Positions 45,464 to 55,720 of a stretch of DNA of 64,000 nucleotides are shown piece after piece; the first letter of the stretch is position 1, and every line of letters starts with the position of its first letter. The stretch covers positions 366,141-430,140 of the forward strand of contig QEOQ01000573.1 of the NCBI GenBank assembly GCA_010279815.1, in the 5' to 3' direction. Made by a program: the position numbers and the translations under genes. The notes beneath the pieces were generated by a model that was given only the letters and a program-made list of their open reading frames with translations, had not been told where the DNA came from and made no database searches. This DNA comes from Brachionus plicatilis (taxonomy: Eukaryota; Rotifera; Eurotatoria; Ploima; Brachionidae).

Positions 45464-48400
45464 TCATTAAATATGCAATCCAGTCAAGTTCGTTCATATA
45501 CTAAACTAGATTATTTATAATTCATTCATTTTTTATTTGCGACTTATTTATTTGTTTTTTGTTTGTTCTTTTCATTTTTTTATTTCTCGTCGGACGAATC
45601 TCCATCCAACACTTCAAAATTTCAACATCTTCAAGACAATCAGGACTCTAAGGTAACCCAGTTATTTTAGTATTTCTTTTTCTCTCCAGGTGTCTGTCTA
45701 ATTGGGATTTAAAGCTGTTTAAGGACTCCGCGTTAATAATTTCAGGGGGTAACTCATTCCAATTCTTGACAACTCTATTAGTCAAGAAATTTTCACGTTG
45801 CCTTATTTTTGTTAGCTGTTTACTAAGTCTTTGTTTGTGTCCTCGTATACCACTAGCTGGACCATCAGATATCAGTGAGTGAGATTTGAGTATAGGATTT
45901 TCCCATTTTACTAAGCTAAGCTCTTTAATAAATTTAAAAAATTCAATTAAGTCCCCTCTTTCACGTCTCTGCTTTAGGGACGTTAATTCGAGCTTTTCCA
46001 ATCTTACTTCATAATTTAAGTGCCTTATCTCAGGTATAAATTTTGTTGCACGGCGCTGTATTTTCTCTAAAGTTTCTATGTCTTTTTTTGAATATGGACT
46101 CCATGCGGCAGCAGCGTACTCCAGATGCGGCCTAACAAATGTTACATAAAGCTTCCTAAATGTTTTAATTGTCCAGTATTTGAAAACTTGTTTAAGTTGA
46201 CCAAGAATAATATTTGCTTTGTTTGCCGCTTGAGATGCTTGGTGATTCCATTTTAGGTCACTCTTTAAGTATATTCCAAGGTCACGTTCAACATCTGTTT
46301 GCTGCATTTCTTTATTTTCCATTTTTAAATTTATTTCTTGGAAGTTTTTGTTCTTGAAGAACATTAATTTACATTTGTCTTCATTGAAACTCATCTGCCA
46401 TTTATTTGCCCAAGTAATGAGTCTGTTAATGTCTAACTGTAAGTTCTGTACGTCTATTCTGTTTCTTATAGTGGCTATCAGTTTGGTGTCATCAGCAAAA
46501 AGCTTAATTAAGCTGAGAACTGCTTCTGGCATATCATTTATGAATATGGTAAAAAGGAGTGGGCCAAGTACTGATCCTTGGGGTACACCACTTAATACAT
46601 CTTTCCAGTCGGAGCACTTATCGCCAAGGACAACTCTTTGTTTTCTTCCGTTTAAAAAATCAGAAAGCCAATTAAGAAGGTTACCTCTGAAACCATAAGC
46701 TTCAAGTTTCTTGATCAGAGCTCTATGTGAAACTTTATCAAATGCTTTAGCGAAATCCATGAACACAATCGCTGAAGCGAAACCACGATTTAATGCTTCT
46801 GTTACTGAGTCTATTGTTTCAAGGAGGTTTGTCAGGCATGATCGTTTAGTAACGAAACCATGTTGCTGGGGCGCAATCAGGTCATATTTGATAAGATAGG
46901 CAACCATTGCTTCCTTGATAATTCTTTCCATTATTTTACATGGAACTGATGTCAGTGAAATTGGTCTGTAGTTTTCTGGTTCGGTCTTCTTTCCTTTTTT
47001 ATAAATAGGAGTAATATTTGCCTCTTTCCACTCATTTGGTAACTTTCCGGACATAAAACTAGTCTTGAAAATATGTTCCAGAATCTTGGCAAAGTTTGTT
47101 GCGCAGCTTCTTAATACATGGGGGTGTATGCCATCCTTCCCACAAGATTTCCTTCTGTCAAGTAAATTTAAATGCTTTAGGATATTAGCTTCTGAGAAAA
47201 AATCTTTATCAATTAAACAGGAATCCATACATCGAGACTGAAAACTAGGAAGTTCTGCGTTAGTATCAATACTGAATGTTTTTTGAAACTGATCGCCTAA
47301 TAAGTTCGCAATTGTCTCCTTATCTACTGTCAAATCGCCATTTTGGTTAGCTAGTGATCTAATTCTATCTTTGCTCTTTCTTTGATTGTTGATGTAAGAG
47401 TAAATAACTTTTGGGTTGTTTTTACATTCTAGGGCAATTTTTTTTTCAAAAGACATTCGCGTTAACTTAACCAATATTTTAAGCTCTTTACATGTTGACT
47501 TATACTCATCTTTTAGCGCCAAACATCCATTTCGTGACCTCATCATTAGGTGCAATTTATATTTTCGCTTGGTCAATTTCTTGATGTCATTATTGAACCA
47601 TTTTTGGCTGTATTTGGTCGATTTAAATGAAGTTGAGAGTCTTTTAGATGGGATAAATTCAGTTACACCAAGGTTATAAAGTCTTGTAAAATCTGAGTAC
47701 TGCTCATTTAGTTCCTGACATTTAGCTAATTGTGTATTGGCTGCTTTTTCTAAAAAAATACTAAATGCTTTATAGTCACCTTTGTCAAAAAGTATCCGAT
47801 TCTCATATTTTTTTTTCCCGAGTTTACCATCCAGAATATAATCCCAAGAGAGGACTGCGTGAAGTTTATTTTTTTTTGATGTTCCTAAATGTGGTCCAAC
47901 CTTAATCTCGTAGATACGTTTTGTATTCTCAGTCAATACTAGATCGAGAATGTTATTACCAAATGTTGGGTCGATCACATGTTGTATTAAAAAATTTGAC
48001 TGCAAGGTATCTAGAAATGCAACGCTGTTGTTTCTTCCTTTACTTTTTCCTTTGCCTTCGACAAGTCCCATTTCATTGTCCCATTTTATATGAGGGTAGT
48101 TAAAGTCGCCAGCTATTAATAAACCTGTAAATTTTCTTCTTTCCACAATTGATTTGGCTCTAGTTATTGATTTGTTCACTTCAGAATTTATCTCTTGGCT
48201 TGAATATGGTGGTCTATAAATACATCCAAATAAGATAGACTCTTTTCCCAGACAAACATTACACCAAATTTGCTCGATACCTTGGTCTTTAGGACCAAAT
48301 TCTTTAATTTCGAAGGCATCAATATCATTTCTTACATATATAGCAACACCTCCACCAGTTACTTGCTCTCGATCTTTATTGAAGAGTAAATAATTGTTCA

Positions 48401-48521
48401 TTTGTTTGATTGACTTTAAATTGAACCATGTTTCTGTAACCATAACTATGTGTGGAAAATTATTGACTTGAATATGCGAATTAAATTCGTCCCATTTGTT
48501 AACTAGTGATGTTGCGTTTAT
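45344..48521 (-). mobile_element. CR1/Jockey-like LINE, 5'-truncated, TTA-repeat tail
   Basis: The element reads on the minus strand. Its 3' end is a (TTA)n microsatellite (45344-45368), a tail type common in CR1/L2-like LINEs. Its 5' end stops abruptly inside the endonuclease: INATSLVNKWDEF is preceded at once by a stop and by unrelated flank. The 3' UTR contains a long T run (minus strand, 45430-45459). It inserted between copy O and a duplicated block. Confidence 0.8.
45648..48443 (-). CDS. LINE endonuclease/reverse transcriptase polyprotein, N-terminally truncated
   Basis: Open for 931 codons from its first Met, and readable up to 48521 without a start. The endonuclease (APE type) lacks its first strand but keeps ITETW-like VTETWF, GGGVAIYVRND and AGDFNYPHIKWDN. 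The SDH motif appears as KLHAV. The reverse transcriptase has all core motifs: ITPIYKKGKKTEPENYRPIS, HGFVTKRSCLTNLLE, IVFMDFAKAFDKVSH, LSGVPQGSVLGPLLF, and the catalytic FADD in KLFADDTKLI. The C-terminus ends in FLTNRVVKNWNELPPEIINA, as in CR1/Jockey LINEs. The lack of stops over 2.8 kb indicates a recent insertion, yet truncation should prevent autonomous movement. Confidence 0.9.
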   Translation of the reverse strand: MVTETWFNLKSIKQMNNYLLFNKDREQVTGGGVAIYVRNDIDAFEIKEFGPKDQGIEQIWCNVCLGKESILFGCIYRPPYSSQEINSEVNKSITRAKSIVERRKFTGLLIAGDFNYPHIKWDNEMGLVEGKGKSKGRNNSVAFLDTLQSNFLIQHVIDPTFGNNILDLVLTENTKRIYEIKVGPHLGTSKKNKLHAVLSWDYILDGKLGKKKYENRILFDKGDYKAFSIFLEKAANTQLAKCQELNEQYSDFTRLYNLGVTEFIPSKRLSTSFKSTKYSQKWFNNDIKKLTKRKYKLHLMMRSRNGCLALKDEYKSTCKELKILVKLTRMSFEKKIALECKNNPKVIYSYINNQRKSKDRIRSLANQNGDLTVDKETIANLLGDQFQKTFSIDTNAELPSFQSRCMDSCLIDKDFFSEANILKHLNLLDRRKSCGKDGIHPHVLRSCATNFAKILEHIFKTSFMSGKLPNEWKEANITPIYKKGKKTEPENYRPISLTSVPCKIMERIIKEAMVAYLIKYDLIAPQQHGFVTKRSCLTNLLETIDSVTEALNRGFASAIVFMDFAKAFDKVSHRALIKKLEAYGFRGNLLNWLSDFLNGRKQRVVLGDKCSDWKDVLSGVPQGSVLGPLLFTIFINDMPEAVLSLIKLFADDTKLIATIRNRIDVQNLQLDINRLITWANKWQMSFNEDKCKLMFFKNKNFQEINLKMENKEMQQTDVERDLGIYLKSDLKWNHQASQAANKANIILGQLKQVFKYWTIKTFRKLYVTFVRPHLEYAAAAWSPYSKKDIETLEKIQRRATKFIPEIRHLNYEVRLEKLELTSLKQRRERGDLIEFFKFIKELSLVKWENPILKSHSLISDGPASGIRGHKQRLSKQLTKIRQRENFLTNRVVKNWNELPPEIINAESLNSFKSQLDRHLERKRNTKITGLP

Positions 48522-48991
48522 CTAAATTTATAAACTCAATATATTAAAGAAATTTTTGTCTCATAATTTAAAATAATATTATTTCTTAATAATTTCCTTT
48601 TCTTTTTTTTTAAATTTATATCAATGCCAGTTAATTTTAGAAATTAATCCATAATATTATTTTAATAGTCAATTTAAGACGATTAATTTTTTAGTTAGAA
48701 AATATGCATGGTCAAAAAACTTGAAAACAAATTTTTGATTCTTAATTTTACTTTTTAAGATTCTTTTTTGAATGTCTTTTTTAATTATTTTTTTTAAGTT
48801 TTCTCGTCATCTTTTATTTATTTTTAGCTTAATTTAAGTTAATAATCTAACTTTAATTAGTAATTAGAATCCATCTTTAACTTAGGAAAAATTCTTAAAT
48901 AATTCCTATGAAAATAAAGTTCAGTAAAGAAGTGAAAAAATATATAAAAATTTTTCTTTTAAAATTAAAGAAAATAAGATAAAATGAAAAG

Positions 48992-49483
48992 CATTGTGAA
49001 GTTTCGTTCAAAAAGTTCAGTTCAAAATCTTAAATTCGTATTTGAATGGAATGAAGTGAAAAAATAAAAATTAATCACATGATGTAACAAAAAATGTTAC
49101 GGGACTTGCTAAAAAAAAACAAAAAAAAATTTCAATTAACCAATTATTGATTTTTCAAAAAAACTGAATGAATGTTAAGTAAGTTTTGAAATAAAAATTT
49201 CGAAATTTAAAATTAAACACTTACAAAAATTTTAAAATATTGCAAATAAAACTTCTTTTTTTACAAAGACAAATAAATTGTCTTAAATTCGATTGATTTT
49301 TAAAGTCGATGATTATTTAAAATAAAACTTTCAGAATTAATTTTTAAAGCTACTTGGTGTAACAACTTTTATTACACATTGTTACATATTTTACTGGAGA
49401 AAATTTTTTTCATTCATCGAAAAATTTCAATTAAGAACTTTTTTCTTGAACTTTTTGAACTTTTTGAACCAAACTTCACAATG
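48992..49483. mobile_element. MITE with 9-11 bp target duplication (Mutator-like)
   Basis: The inverted ends are CATTGTGAAGTTTCGTTCAA (left) and, as reverse complement of the right end, CATTGTGAAGTTTGGTTCAA. They continue with AAAGTTCA repeats. ATAAAATGAAA occurs at both borders (48979-48989 and 49484-49494) but only once in the empty paralogous site near 37038, so it is a target duplication. There is no ORF. The duplication length suits a Mutator-type element. Confidence 0.8.
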
Positions 49484-49529
49484 ATAAAATGAAATAAGTT
49501 GGTTTTGATTGAAAAATCTTTTGAATTGA

Positions 49530-49662
49530 AAAAAAAACAATTTGATGAATTGATGAAAGGATTCAAAAAATTCATTAATGACCAAAAGTATTATATATAT
49601 GAAAGCTATAATTTTTTAAAAAGAAAATTTGACCTTCGTACTGAAGAAGTCAAATTTGTGTG
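49530..49662 (+). pseudogene. Coiled-coil fragment (copy P)
   Basis: Short relic reading ELMKGFKKFINDQKYYIYES then YNFLKRKFDLRTEEVKFV and a stop. It is almost identical to the start of copy L at 37095-37215 and has no zinc or MATH part. Confidence 0.7.
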
Positions 49663-49665
49663 AAG

Positions 49666-50571
49666 TTAAACTGAAAACAAATAATTATGATTAATTTTAA
49701 AATTATTTATTTCAAAGCAAAACACAAAATTAAAATTAAATCAATTAAGGAATAAAATTAATTTTGTCGAATTAAATACAATTTAGAATAAATTTTTAAA
49801 TTATACCGGTGTTTTATTTGTAATATTTTTTCGGTGAAAAAATATTATTATGAAAAATTTAAACAAATTTTGAAAAAATGTTTATCCTTTAATTTAATAA
49901 TGTCTTTAAAATTCTAAGATGAATTATAACATAATTACTAAAGTAAATTTTTATATTTTTTAATAATAATCAAACAAAAAAAATTTAACCAAATTGTAAT
50001 GCAATTTATTTTTTTGATCATAAAGTTTACTTTTAAATTTGGATATGTTTTGTTTAAAGTTTTGTTATTAACTTTTTTGATAAAGAATAACGCACCTTTT
50101 AAACAATTTAATCTTCAAATGATATAGTTTGGGAAAATTAAAAATCCATTCTATTGATGAGTTTTGAATGAGAAATATATCATTTTATTAAACTAATTAA
50201 TTCAAGAATATATTGAATTTATTTTATTTTCAAATTTTTTAGGAATTTATTTGTTTATAAAATTTTAAAAAATTATGAATTTAAATTGAAGAATTTGAAA
50301 ACAAAAAATAACATCTTTATATATTTAAGAACATTTTTGATAACAAAAAAATTAAATTTCCTTAAGTAAAATATTTATCAAAAATTTTGAGACGAATTTA
50401 TTCTAAAATTTAGATTATAATTCTAATACCAAATATCTAATTAAAATTAAAAAATTCAAAATTAAAAACTAATATTATTTAAAATTGGGAAACAAAATGC
50501 CAAAAATTTGGTTATTTCTGTATTTGGTTATAAAAGAAACAAAAAACATGTCTGAAAATATTTGAAGGTAA
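49666..50571. other. Intergenic AT-rich spacer
   Basis: No ORF, RNA or repeat recognised in about 900 bp. Confidence 0.45.
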
Positions 50572-50883
50572 TTAAGCCTTTACAACTGCTTTTAGAGAAA
50601 TCGAGTCATCATTGAAACAATAATATCCGTTTATTGGATCCATTATTTCATTCATGCTAACAAAATCATAAAAACCGCGACCATATTCATTTTCACCAAA
50701 TAAGTATTCAAAATTTTTAGTCAAGTCTGTCGTTGAATCAGATTTATTTAAAAGTGATAGAACTATATTGGCATTTACAGGAAATTTATTTGAATCTGCT
50801 TTTGAGTTACAATGCAAATAAAATTCCATCCATCCATCAACTCCATTTAGCCTGATGGCAATAAACCTTTGAAAACACGGCAA
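50572..50883 (-). pseudogene. Truncated MATH-domain fragment (copy Q)
   Basis: Encodes FIAIRLNGVDGWMEFYLHCN, VLSLLNKSDSTTDL, FYDFVSMNEIMDP and DDSISLKAVVKA, the last three quarters of a MATH domain. The start Met lies in joined sequence (CFQRF). The zinc module and coiled coil are missing. Its 5' part belongs to the block duplicated at 39538-39835. Confidence 0.75.
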
Positions 50884-51102
50884 ATTTATTTAAAGATAAT
50901 TTGAGAAGCTTAATGAAAAAAAAATTAAAAAAGTAATTATGTAATATATTTTAGAATAAAAAAATTTATTTCGTTATCAAATTTTTTAATTAAAAAATTT
51001 TAATTTTGAATTAAATTAAACAATTAATAAAAAATTGACGAAAATTATACATGTTTAAAAGTAAATTAAGTCGTTTTATCTATTGAAAAAAAGAAAGAGT
51101 TT
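50812..51102 (-). repeat. Duplicated block, second copy
   Basis: Near-identical to 39538-39835. It joins the 5' edge of copy Q to the 3' flank of copy R. This is the likely parental arrangement, since both its neighbours are family copies in the same orientation. Confidence 0.65.
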
Positions 51103-51141
51103 TCGTATTTTGGCAAAAGTCTTAATAAAATAAAATAAATA

Positions 51142-51859
51142 TTATTTTTTTAAAATTTTTTGGGGCGATTCAGCCTTCAAAACTGCTTTAACAGTAATAG
51201 AGTCTTCATTTGCATCATAATATCCGTTTATTGGATTCATTATTTCATATATTTTTTTAAATTCATGATATCCCCAATAACGTTCATCCTTAAAACTAAA
51301 GTCTATCTTTGAATCAGTTTTATTTAAAAGTGAAATCTCTGCTATAATGTTTACAGGAAATTTATTTGATTTTGATGTTGAATTACAACACAAATAAAAT
51401 CCCATCCATCCATCAACTCCATTTAGCTTGATGGCAATATACCAATCAAAATTTCGGACAAAACATTTTTTTGAATACAATATAAAATTCTTTTTATCCT
51501 TTAATAGAAAAAAATTATTGATAGTAAATTGAATAGTTGCCTCGGTAAGGCTATCGTCATCAATTTCTAAATTATCAAAAATTATTTTTGTTTTATCTCT
51601 TAAAAAGAATTCTAATATTTTTAATATCAATATCATCACAACCATCTGTTAGCTTAAACTTAGGCTTGTTAAGATCATCTAAAATATTTTGGAGCAAACT
51701 GATTCCACTTTCAATTTCTATTTTATTTTTTATCATATATTCCATATTTGAACGAGCCATATTTCTAATTAAGTGTTTCTTCAATGAAAGCTCTGATGTG
51801 AGATTTATATTTAATTTATTTGATTCTTCTTTTGAGTTACAAAACAAACAAAAAGCCAT
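51142..51859 (-). pseudogene. Chimeric MATH/coiled-coil/MATH pseudogene (copy R)
   Basis: The 5' part (from 51859) reads MAFCLFCNSKEESNKLNI with a MATH strand pair, then runs into a coiled-coil end (IKNKIEIESGISLLQNILDD). After a frameshift near 51620 a complete MATH domain follows: IQFTINNFFLLKDKKNF, NFDWYIAIKLNGVDGWMGF, AEISLLNKTDSKIDF, YHEFKKIYEIMNP, DSITVKAVLKAE. A MATH piece placed before a coiled coil shows that one copy recombined into another. The zinc module is missing. Confidence 0.75.
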
Positions 51860-52412
51860 CGGACTAATGTTAAAAATAAAAAATTAAATGTTTTTAATTT
51901 GATATGTTGGAAAATGTTTAATTTCGTAATAAACTTAACTTGTACTATACTTTACATAAATTTTAATTTCACTTTGGAGTAAAGCAAAAAAGAAAAAGAA
52001 TGGAATCAAATTTAGGAGCAACAAAAATCACATTTAAACAATGTTTATGATGTTAAAAAAAAATTTCAATCACTTGGAAATTTGAATTTAAAATTTTTAA
52101 TTTTTACTTGAATTTCCCAAGATTTCACTTTTAATTTTTATTTAAATAAATATTTTAAATTTAAATGATGAGTTTTAATTAGTTTTAAACAAGAAAAAAA
52201 TTGATAGCAAAAAAGTATATATTTGGTTAAAAATATCGAATAAAAATTTTATAAATGCAAAAGATATAATTAAATTAATTCGATTTAGAATAGATCATAT
52301 TACAAAAAAAAATTCACTATGATTGAATCAAAACTTGGTTAAAAAAAATCTCAAATTCAAAAAGCTTACCTATTTCAGCTATTAATAAAATCGGAAAAAA
52401 TAAAAAATATTT
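51860..52412. other. Type 1 flank fragment and spacer
   Basis: 51880-52060 resembles the upstream flank of other minus-strand copies (AAATGTTTAATTTCGTAATA, AACTTGTACTATACTTTACA). The remainder shows no gene. Confidence 0.5.
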
Positions 52413-54173
52413 TTATGAATTTTTTTGAGGTAATTCAGCCTTTATTACGGCTTTTAGAGTAATAGAGTCATCATTCGCATCATAATATCCGCTTGCTGGA
52501 TTCATAATTTCGTCCATTGTTGCTAATAAATATCCCCAAGAGTCGTTTTTAGTGAACACATGTGTAAGGGTTTTATTCAAGCTTTGATTTGGATCAGATT
52601 TGTTTACAAGTGAAAGTACTGCAGTGACATTTACAGAAAACTCATTTGATTCTTCCATTGAACTACGAGCCAAATAAAATCCTGTTTCTCCATTCTCTTC
52701 ATTTATTTCAATCCAAATATGCCATTCAAAATTCCTGACAAAACATTTTTTTGAACGTATTCTAAAATTGTTTCTGTATTTTAATTGAGATAAATTATTA
52801 ATTATTAATTGAATGGTTGCTTCAGCACGGCTTTCATCATTAAATTCATCTTCACTCAAAATAATAATTGTTTCTTCCACTGGATAAAGCTCTCCAAATG
52901 ATTTTTTAAAATCAAAGTCAACATTCCTATTGACAAGTTTAAACTTAGGCTCCTTAAAATCATCTAAAATATTTTGGACAGATTTAATAGCATTTCTAAT
53001 TTTTAGTTTATTGCTTTTATGAAAATCCAATTGAGAATGTACATCTAAATTTTTGTCAACATCTAAAATAGCCAAATCTAATTTGGTTATTTTTTGAATT
53101 CTCTCTTCAAGCTCTTTTAACTTTAGATCTCTTTCGGTGTCAATTTTTTTCAATAAACCATGTTGATAAATATTAATATTTTTACACAACAACACTTTAA
53201 TTTCTTCTTTTCGAAGGTAGACTTTTCTTTTTAAGCTTTCATAGCACCCATTTATAAAGTGCTTGGGCTCATTTTTATAGTTTTCAAATTCTATCATTAA
53301 TTCTTTATACTGATTTTTGTCCAGCTCACAAGATTTCTCAGTCAAAACCAATCTATTTCTTATCATATTCAAACATTCCTGACTGGTCAAGTCATGTGCT
53401 TTGCAAGCTGGACATGGAAACTTACCATAGTTGTAAAAAATGTCTTTAAATTTGGCAGATAATCCACATGGTAAAATTATATTGACATCATCCATTTCAT
53501 TGATTTTTTTACATTTCTGTAAAGTTTTGTTCTCTTCTTTCCAAGTTAATTCCCCAAATAACTTTTTAATATCAATATTCACACTACTTTCTGTTAACTT
53601 GAATTTAAGATTTTTCATATCGTCAATTATATTTGTGACCGATCTGATACCATCGTCAATTTTTATTTCACTTTTTTTGTAGAATTCCAATTTAGAATGG
53701 ATGTCTAAATTATCATCAATTTTAAAGATAGCTAAATCAAATGTGTCTGTATTTTGAATTCTTATTTCGATAACTTTTAACTTGAAATCTCTTTCCATGT
53801 CAATCTTTTCCAATAAACCATCATGGTAATCGTCAATCACTTTATTTAACATCAATTTAATTTCTTCCCTACGAACGTCAACTTCTCTTTTTAAACAATC
53901 AAAGCTTTCATCGATATAATACTTTGGATCATATTTAATATTTTCGAATTCTTTCATCAATTCTTCGTATTGATTCTTTTTTTGGTCAAGTTTTATCTCA
54001 TTTAGCAATATTTTATTTTTTGTCATATTCAAACATTCTTGACTTGTTAAGTCATGTATTTTGCAAACCGGACATGGAAACTTATCATTGTTGTAAAAAA
54101 TGTCTTTGTATTTGGCAGAAAAGCCACATGGTAATGAAATGCTTATTTCATCCATTGTGTTTAATTTAGTCAA
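52413..54173 (-). CDS. Intact double-unit protein: zinc/coiled coil twice, then MATH (copy S)
   Basis: Open single exon of 586 residues, the largest in the family. By analogy the true start may be the Met at 54155 (MDEISISLPC). Unit 1: [25 protein letters not shown], then a coiled coil (REVDVRREEIKLMLNKVIDD). The hinge LFGELTWKEENK leads to unit 2, which begins NEMDDVNIILPCGLSAKFKD with CPACKAHD and QECL and its own coiled coil. MATH about 445-580: IQLIINNLSQLKYRNNF, NFEWHIWIEINEENGETGF, VLSLVNKSDPNQSL, WGYLLATMDEIMNP, DSITLKAVIKAE. The retained Met at the unit 2 start indicates that one gene was appended to the hinge of another. Two cysteine modules could raise valency or allow self-association (inference). 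The region just upstream of it (54174-54548) holds no gene. Confidence 0.9.
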   Translation of the reverse strand: MTKLNTMDEISISLPCGFSAKYKDIFYNNDKFPCPVCKIHDLTSQECLNMTKNKILLNEIKLDQKKNQYEELMKEFENIKYDPKYYIDESFDCLKREVDVRREEIKLMLNKVIDDYHDGLLEKIDMERDFKLKVIEIRIQNTDTFDLAIFKIDDNLDIHSKLEFYKKSEIKIDDGIRSVTNIIDDMKNLKFKLTESSVNIDIKKLFGELTWKEENKTLQKCKKINEMDDVNIILPCGLSAKFKDIFYNYGKFPCPACKAHDLTSQECLNMIRNRLVLTEKSCELDKNQYKELMIEFENYKNEPKHFINGCYESLKRKVYLRKEEIKVLLCKNINIYQHGLLKKIDTERDLKLKELEERIQKITKLDLAILDVDKNLDVHSQLDFHKSNKLKIRNAIKSVQNILDDFKEPKFKLVNRNVDFDFKKSFGELYPVEETIIILSEDEFNDESRAEATIQLIINNLSQLKYRNNFRIRSKKCFVRNFEWHIWIEINEENGETGFYLARSSMEESNEFSVNVTAVLSLVNKSDPNQSLNKTLTHVFTKNDSWGYLLATMDEIMNPASGYYDANDDSITLKAVIKAELPQKNS

Positions 54174-54548
54174 ATCTTAAATGTGAACATTAATAATACA
54201 ATTTAAAATAAAAATTCTAATTTAAAACCAACTCATTTTTTAATTTTTATATTAAATTTAATTTACGATTCTTGCATTCAGAAATATAGTTGAGTTCAAA
54301 TACAAATAATTTGCTAGAAATACTATACAAAAACCTTTAAAAGAGTTTTTAGATAATTTTTTAAGTAATTATTAATAGCAGTTTAATCCTTTTAAATATT
54401 TAAATATTTAAATATTTAAATATTTTTAAACATAATTATAATTTAAATAAAAAATCATCATGAAAATCGTTTAGTGCATTCACTTTATTTTTGACTTAAA
54501 ATATCAAGAAAGAAGATGTCTATAATTCAATTTTGTTGCAAAGAAAGG

Positions 54549-54877
54549 AATCGTGAAATTTCATGCAAAACTTCCAATACAAAAATTAAGAATTTTTATT
54601 ACTTTTGTTCTAAAAGTCAAAAACTTGTTCTGTAAATGAAACAAAGTGAAGCAACTGTTGTTTCACCTTCTGCAGAAGTCTGCAAAATCTGTGCAAATAG
54701 ATTCCGCTTTATTTTTAATACTTTTAAATAGGATGCAATTTTGGAGACTTCAGCAGAAGGTGAAACAACAGTTGCTTCACTTTTTTTCATTTACAGAACA
54801 CGTTTTTGACTTTTAGAACAAAAGTTATAAAATTTTTTAATTTTTGTATTGGAAGTTTTGTATGAAATTTCACAATC
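54549..54877. mobile_element. Fold-back MITE
   Basis: Arms 54549-54690 and 54735-54877 are reverse complements of about 142 bp, with a spacer of about 45 bp. Landmarks: GTGAAATTTCATGCAAAACT, AAGTGAAGCAACTGTTGTTT and CTTCTGCAGAAG. The outer edge (ATTGTGAAATTT) resembles the ends of the MITE at 48992-49483. Confidence 0.8.
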
Positions 54878-55720
54878 GCGCAAATAAACAACTCCTAAAT
54901 ATAAAACGATGATGCTTTTTTACTCAATTTCAAAAAAAAAATTTATCATGATTAAAATTCTTCCTTTATTTGAAATGTTTTTTAAATTTAATAATTTTCT
55001 TTAATAATGATGATAATTTTTCCTTAAAATATGTGCAAATTTAAAAAAATTTTCAATGGGGACCAATTTTAATTAAAAAAATTTTTTGAAAAGATTTTTT
55101 AAAAAATTAATATTTTATGAAATATAAAACCAACCCATTTTATTTAAATTTTTTTTTATTTTCAAATTAAAAAAAGTTCTAATCTAAAAATAGACAAGTA
55201 AGAGCTTGGACTTGCAGGTTTTAAACCATGGATCCGTACTTATACTAAATTTACTAAAATTTGGACCCAGATATAAAAAAAACTAATATAAAAAATAAAA
55301 TATTTACTAAAATTAACAAATATTAGATTTGTGAAGATTTTTTTATTAAGTAAAGAAGACTAAAGCACTTTCAAGATGACACCGCCAATGCCACCGCTGA
55401 TTAGTTTGCCAACTCTTCCTTATTTTTTAATAATTTTAGATCTAGTTCAGTAAATTTTGATCATGAAATTAAATTTTCCAATTCATCTTCAGCACTTATA
55501 ACACAATTTACAATTTTAGACAATCCTGAAGTTAAATTTTTGAATAAATTTTATAACTGCAGAAGTAATTGATTAAAAATGAGATTTGAATAGAATAGTT
55601 TGGTCTTAAAAGTACAATAAATAAGTGAAAAAATATCATAATTTTTTCTTTTAAAATTAAAGAAAATAGGCATCTTGAAGTTTAGGTTCAAAAAAATCAG
55701 ATCAAAAAGTAATTTTTTTA
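54878..55720 (+). repeat. Spacer ending in a type 2 flank
   Basis: 54878-55430 shows no gene. 55440-55670 repeats the flank upstream of copy J (CAATTCATCTTCAGCACTTA, AATCCTGAAGTTAAATTT, GGTCTTAAAAGTACAATAAA). At 55674 CATCTTGAAGTTTAGGTTCA resembles the left end of the MITE at 48992. Confidence 0.55.

Larger units (their letters stand above)
48630..49665 (+). repeat. Block duplicated from 36690-37207, with a transposon insertion
   Basis: 48640-48990 and 49484-49665 match 36690-37207 continuously once the insertion at about 48992-49483 is removed. The block thus supplies a natural empty site. Confidence 0.8.

Noticed and set aside
46348..48103. Plus-strand frames of 60-116 codons
   Set aside because: Antisense shadows of the LINE reverse transcriptase ORF.
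53440..53682. Plus-strand frame of 80 codons
   Set aside because: Antisense to the hinge and second zinc module of copy S.
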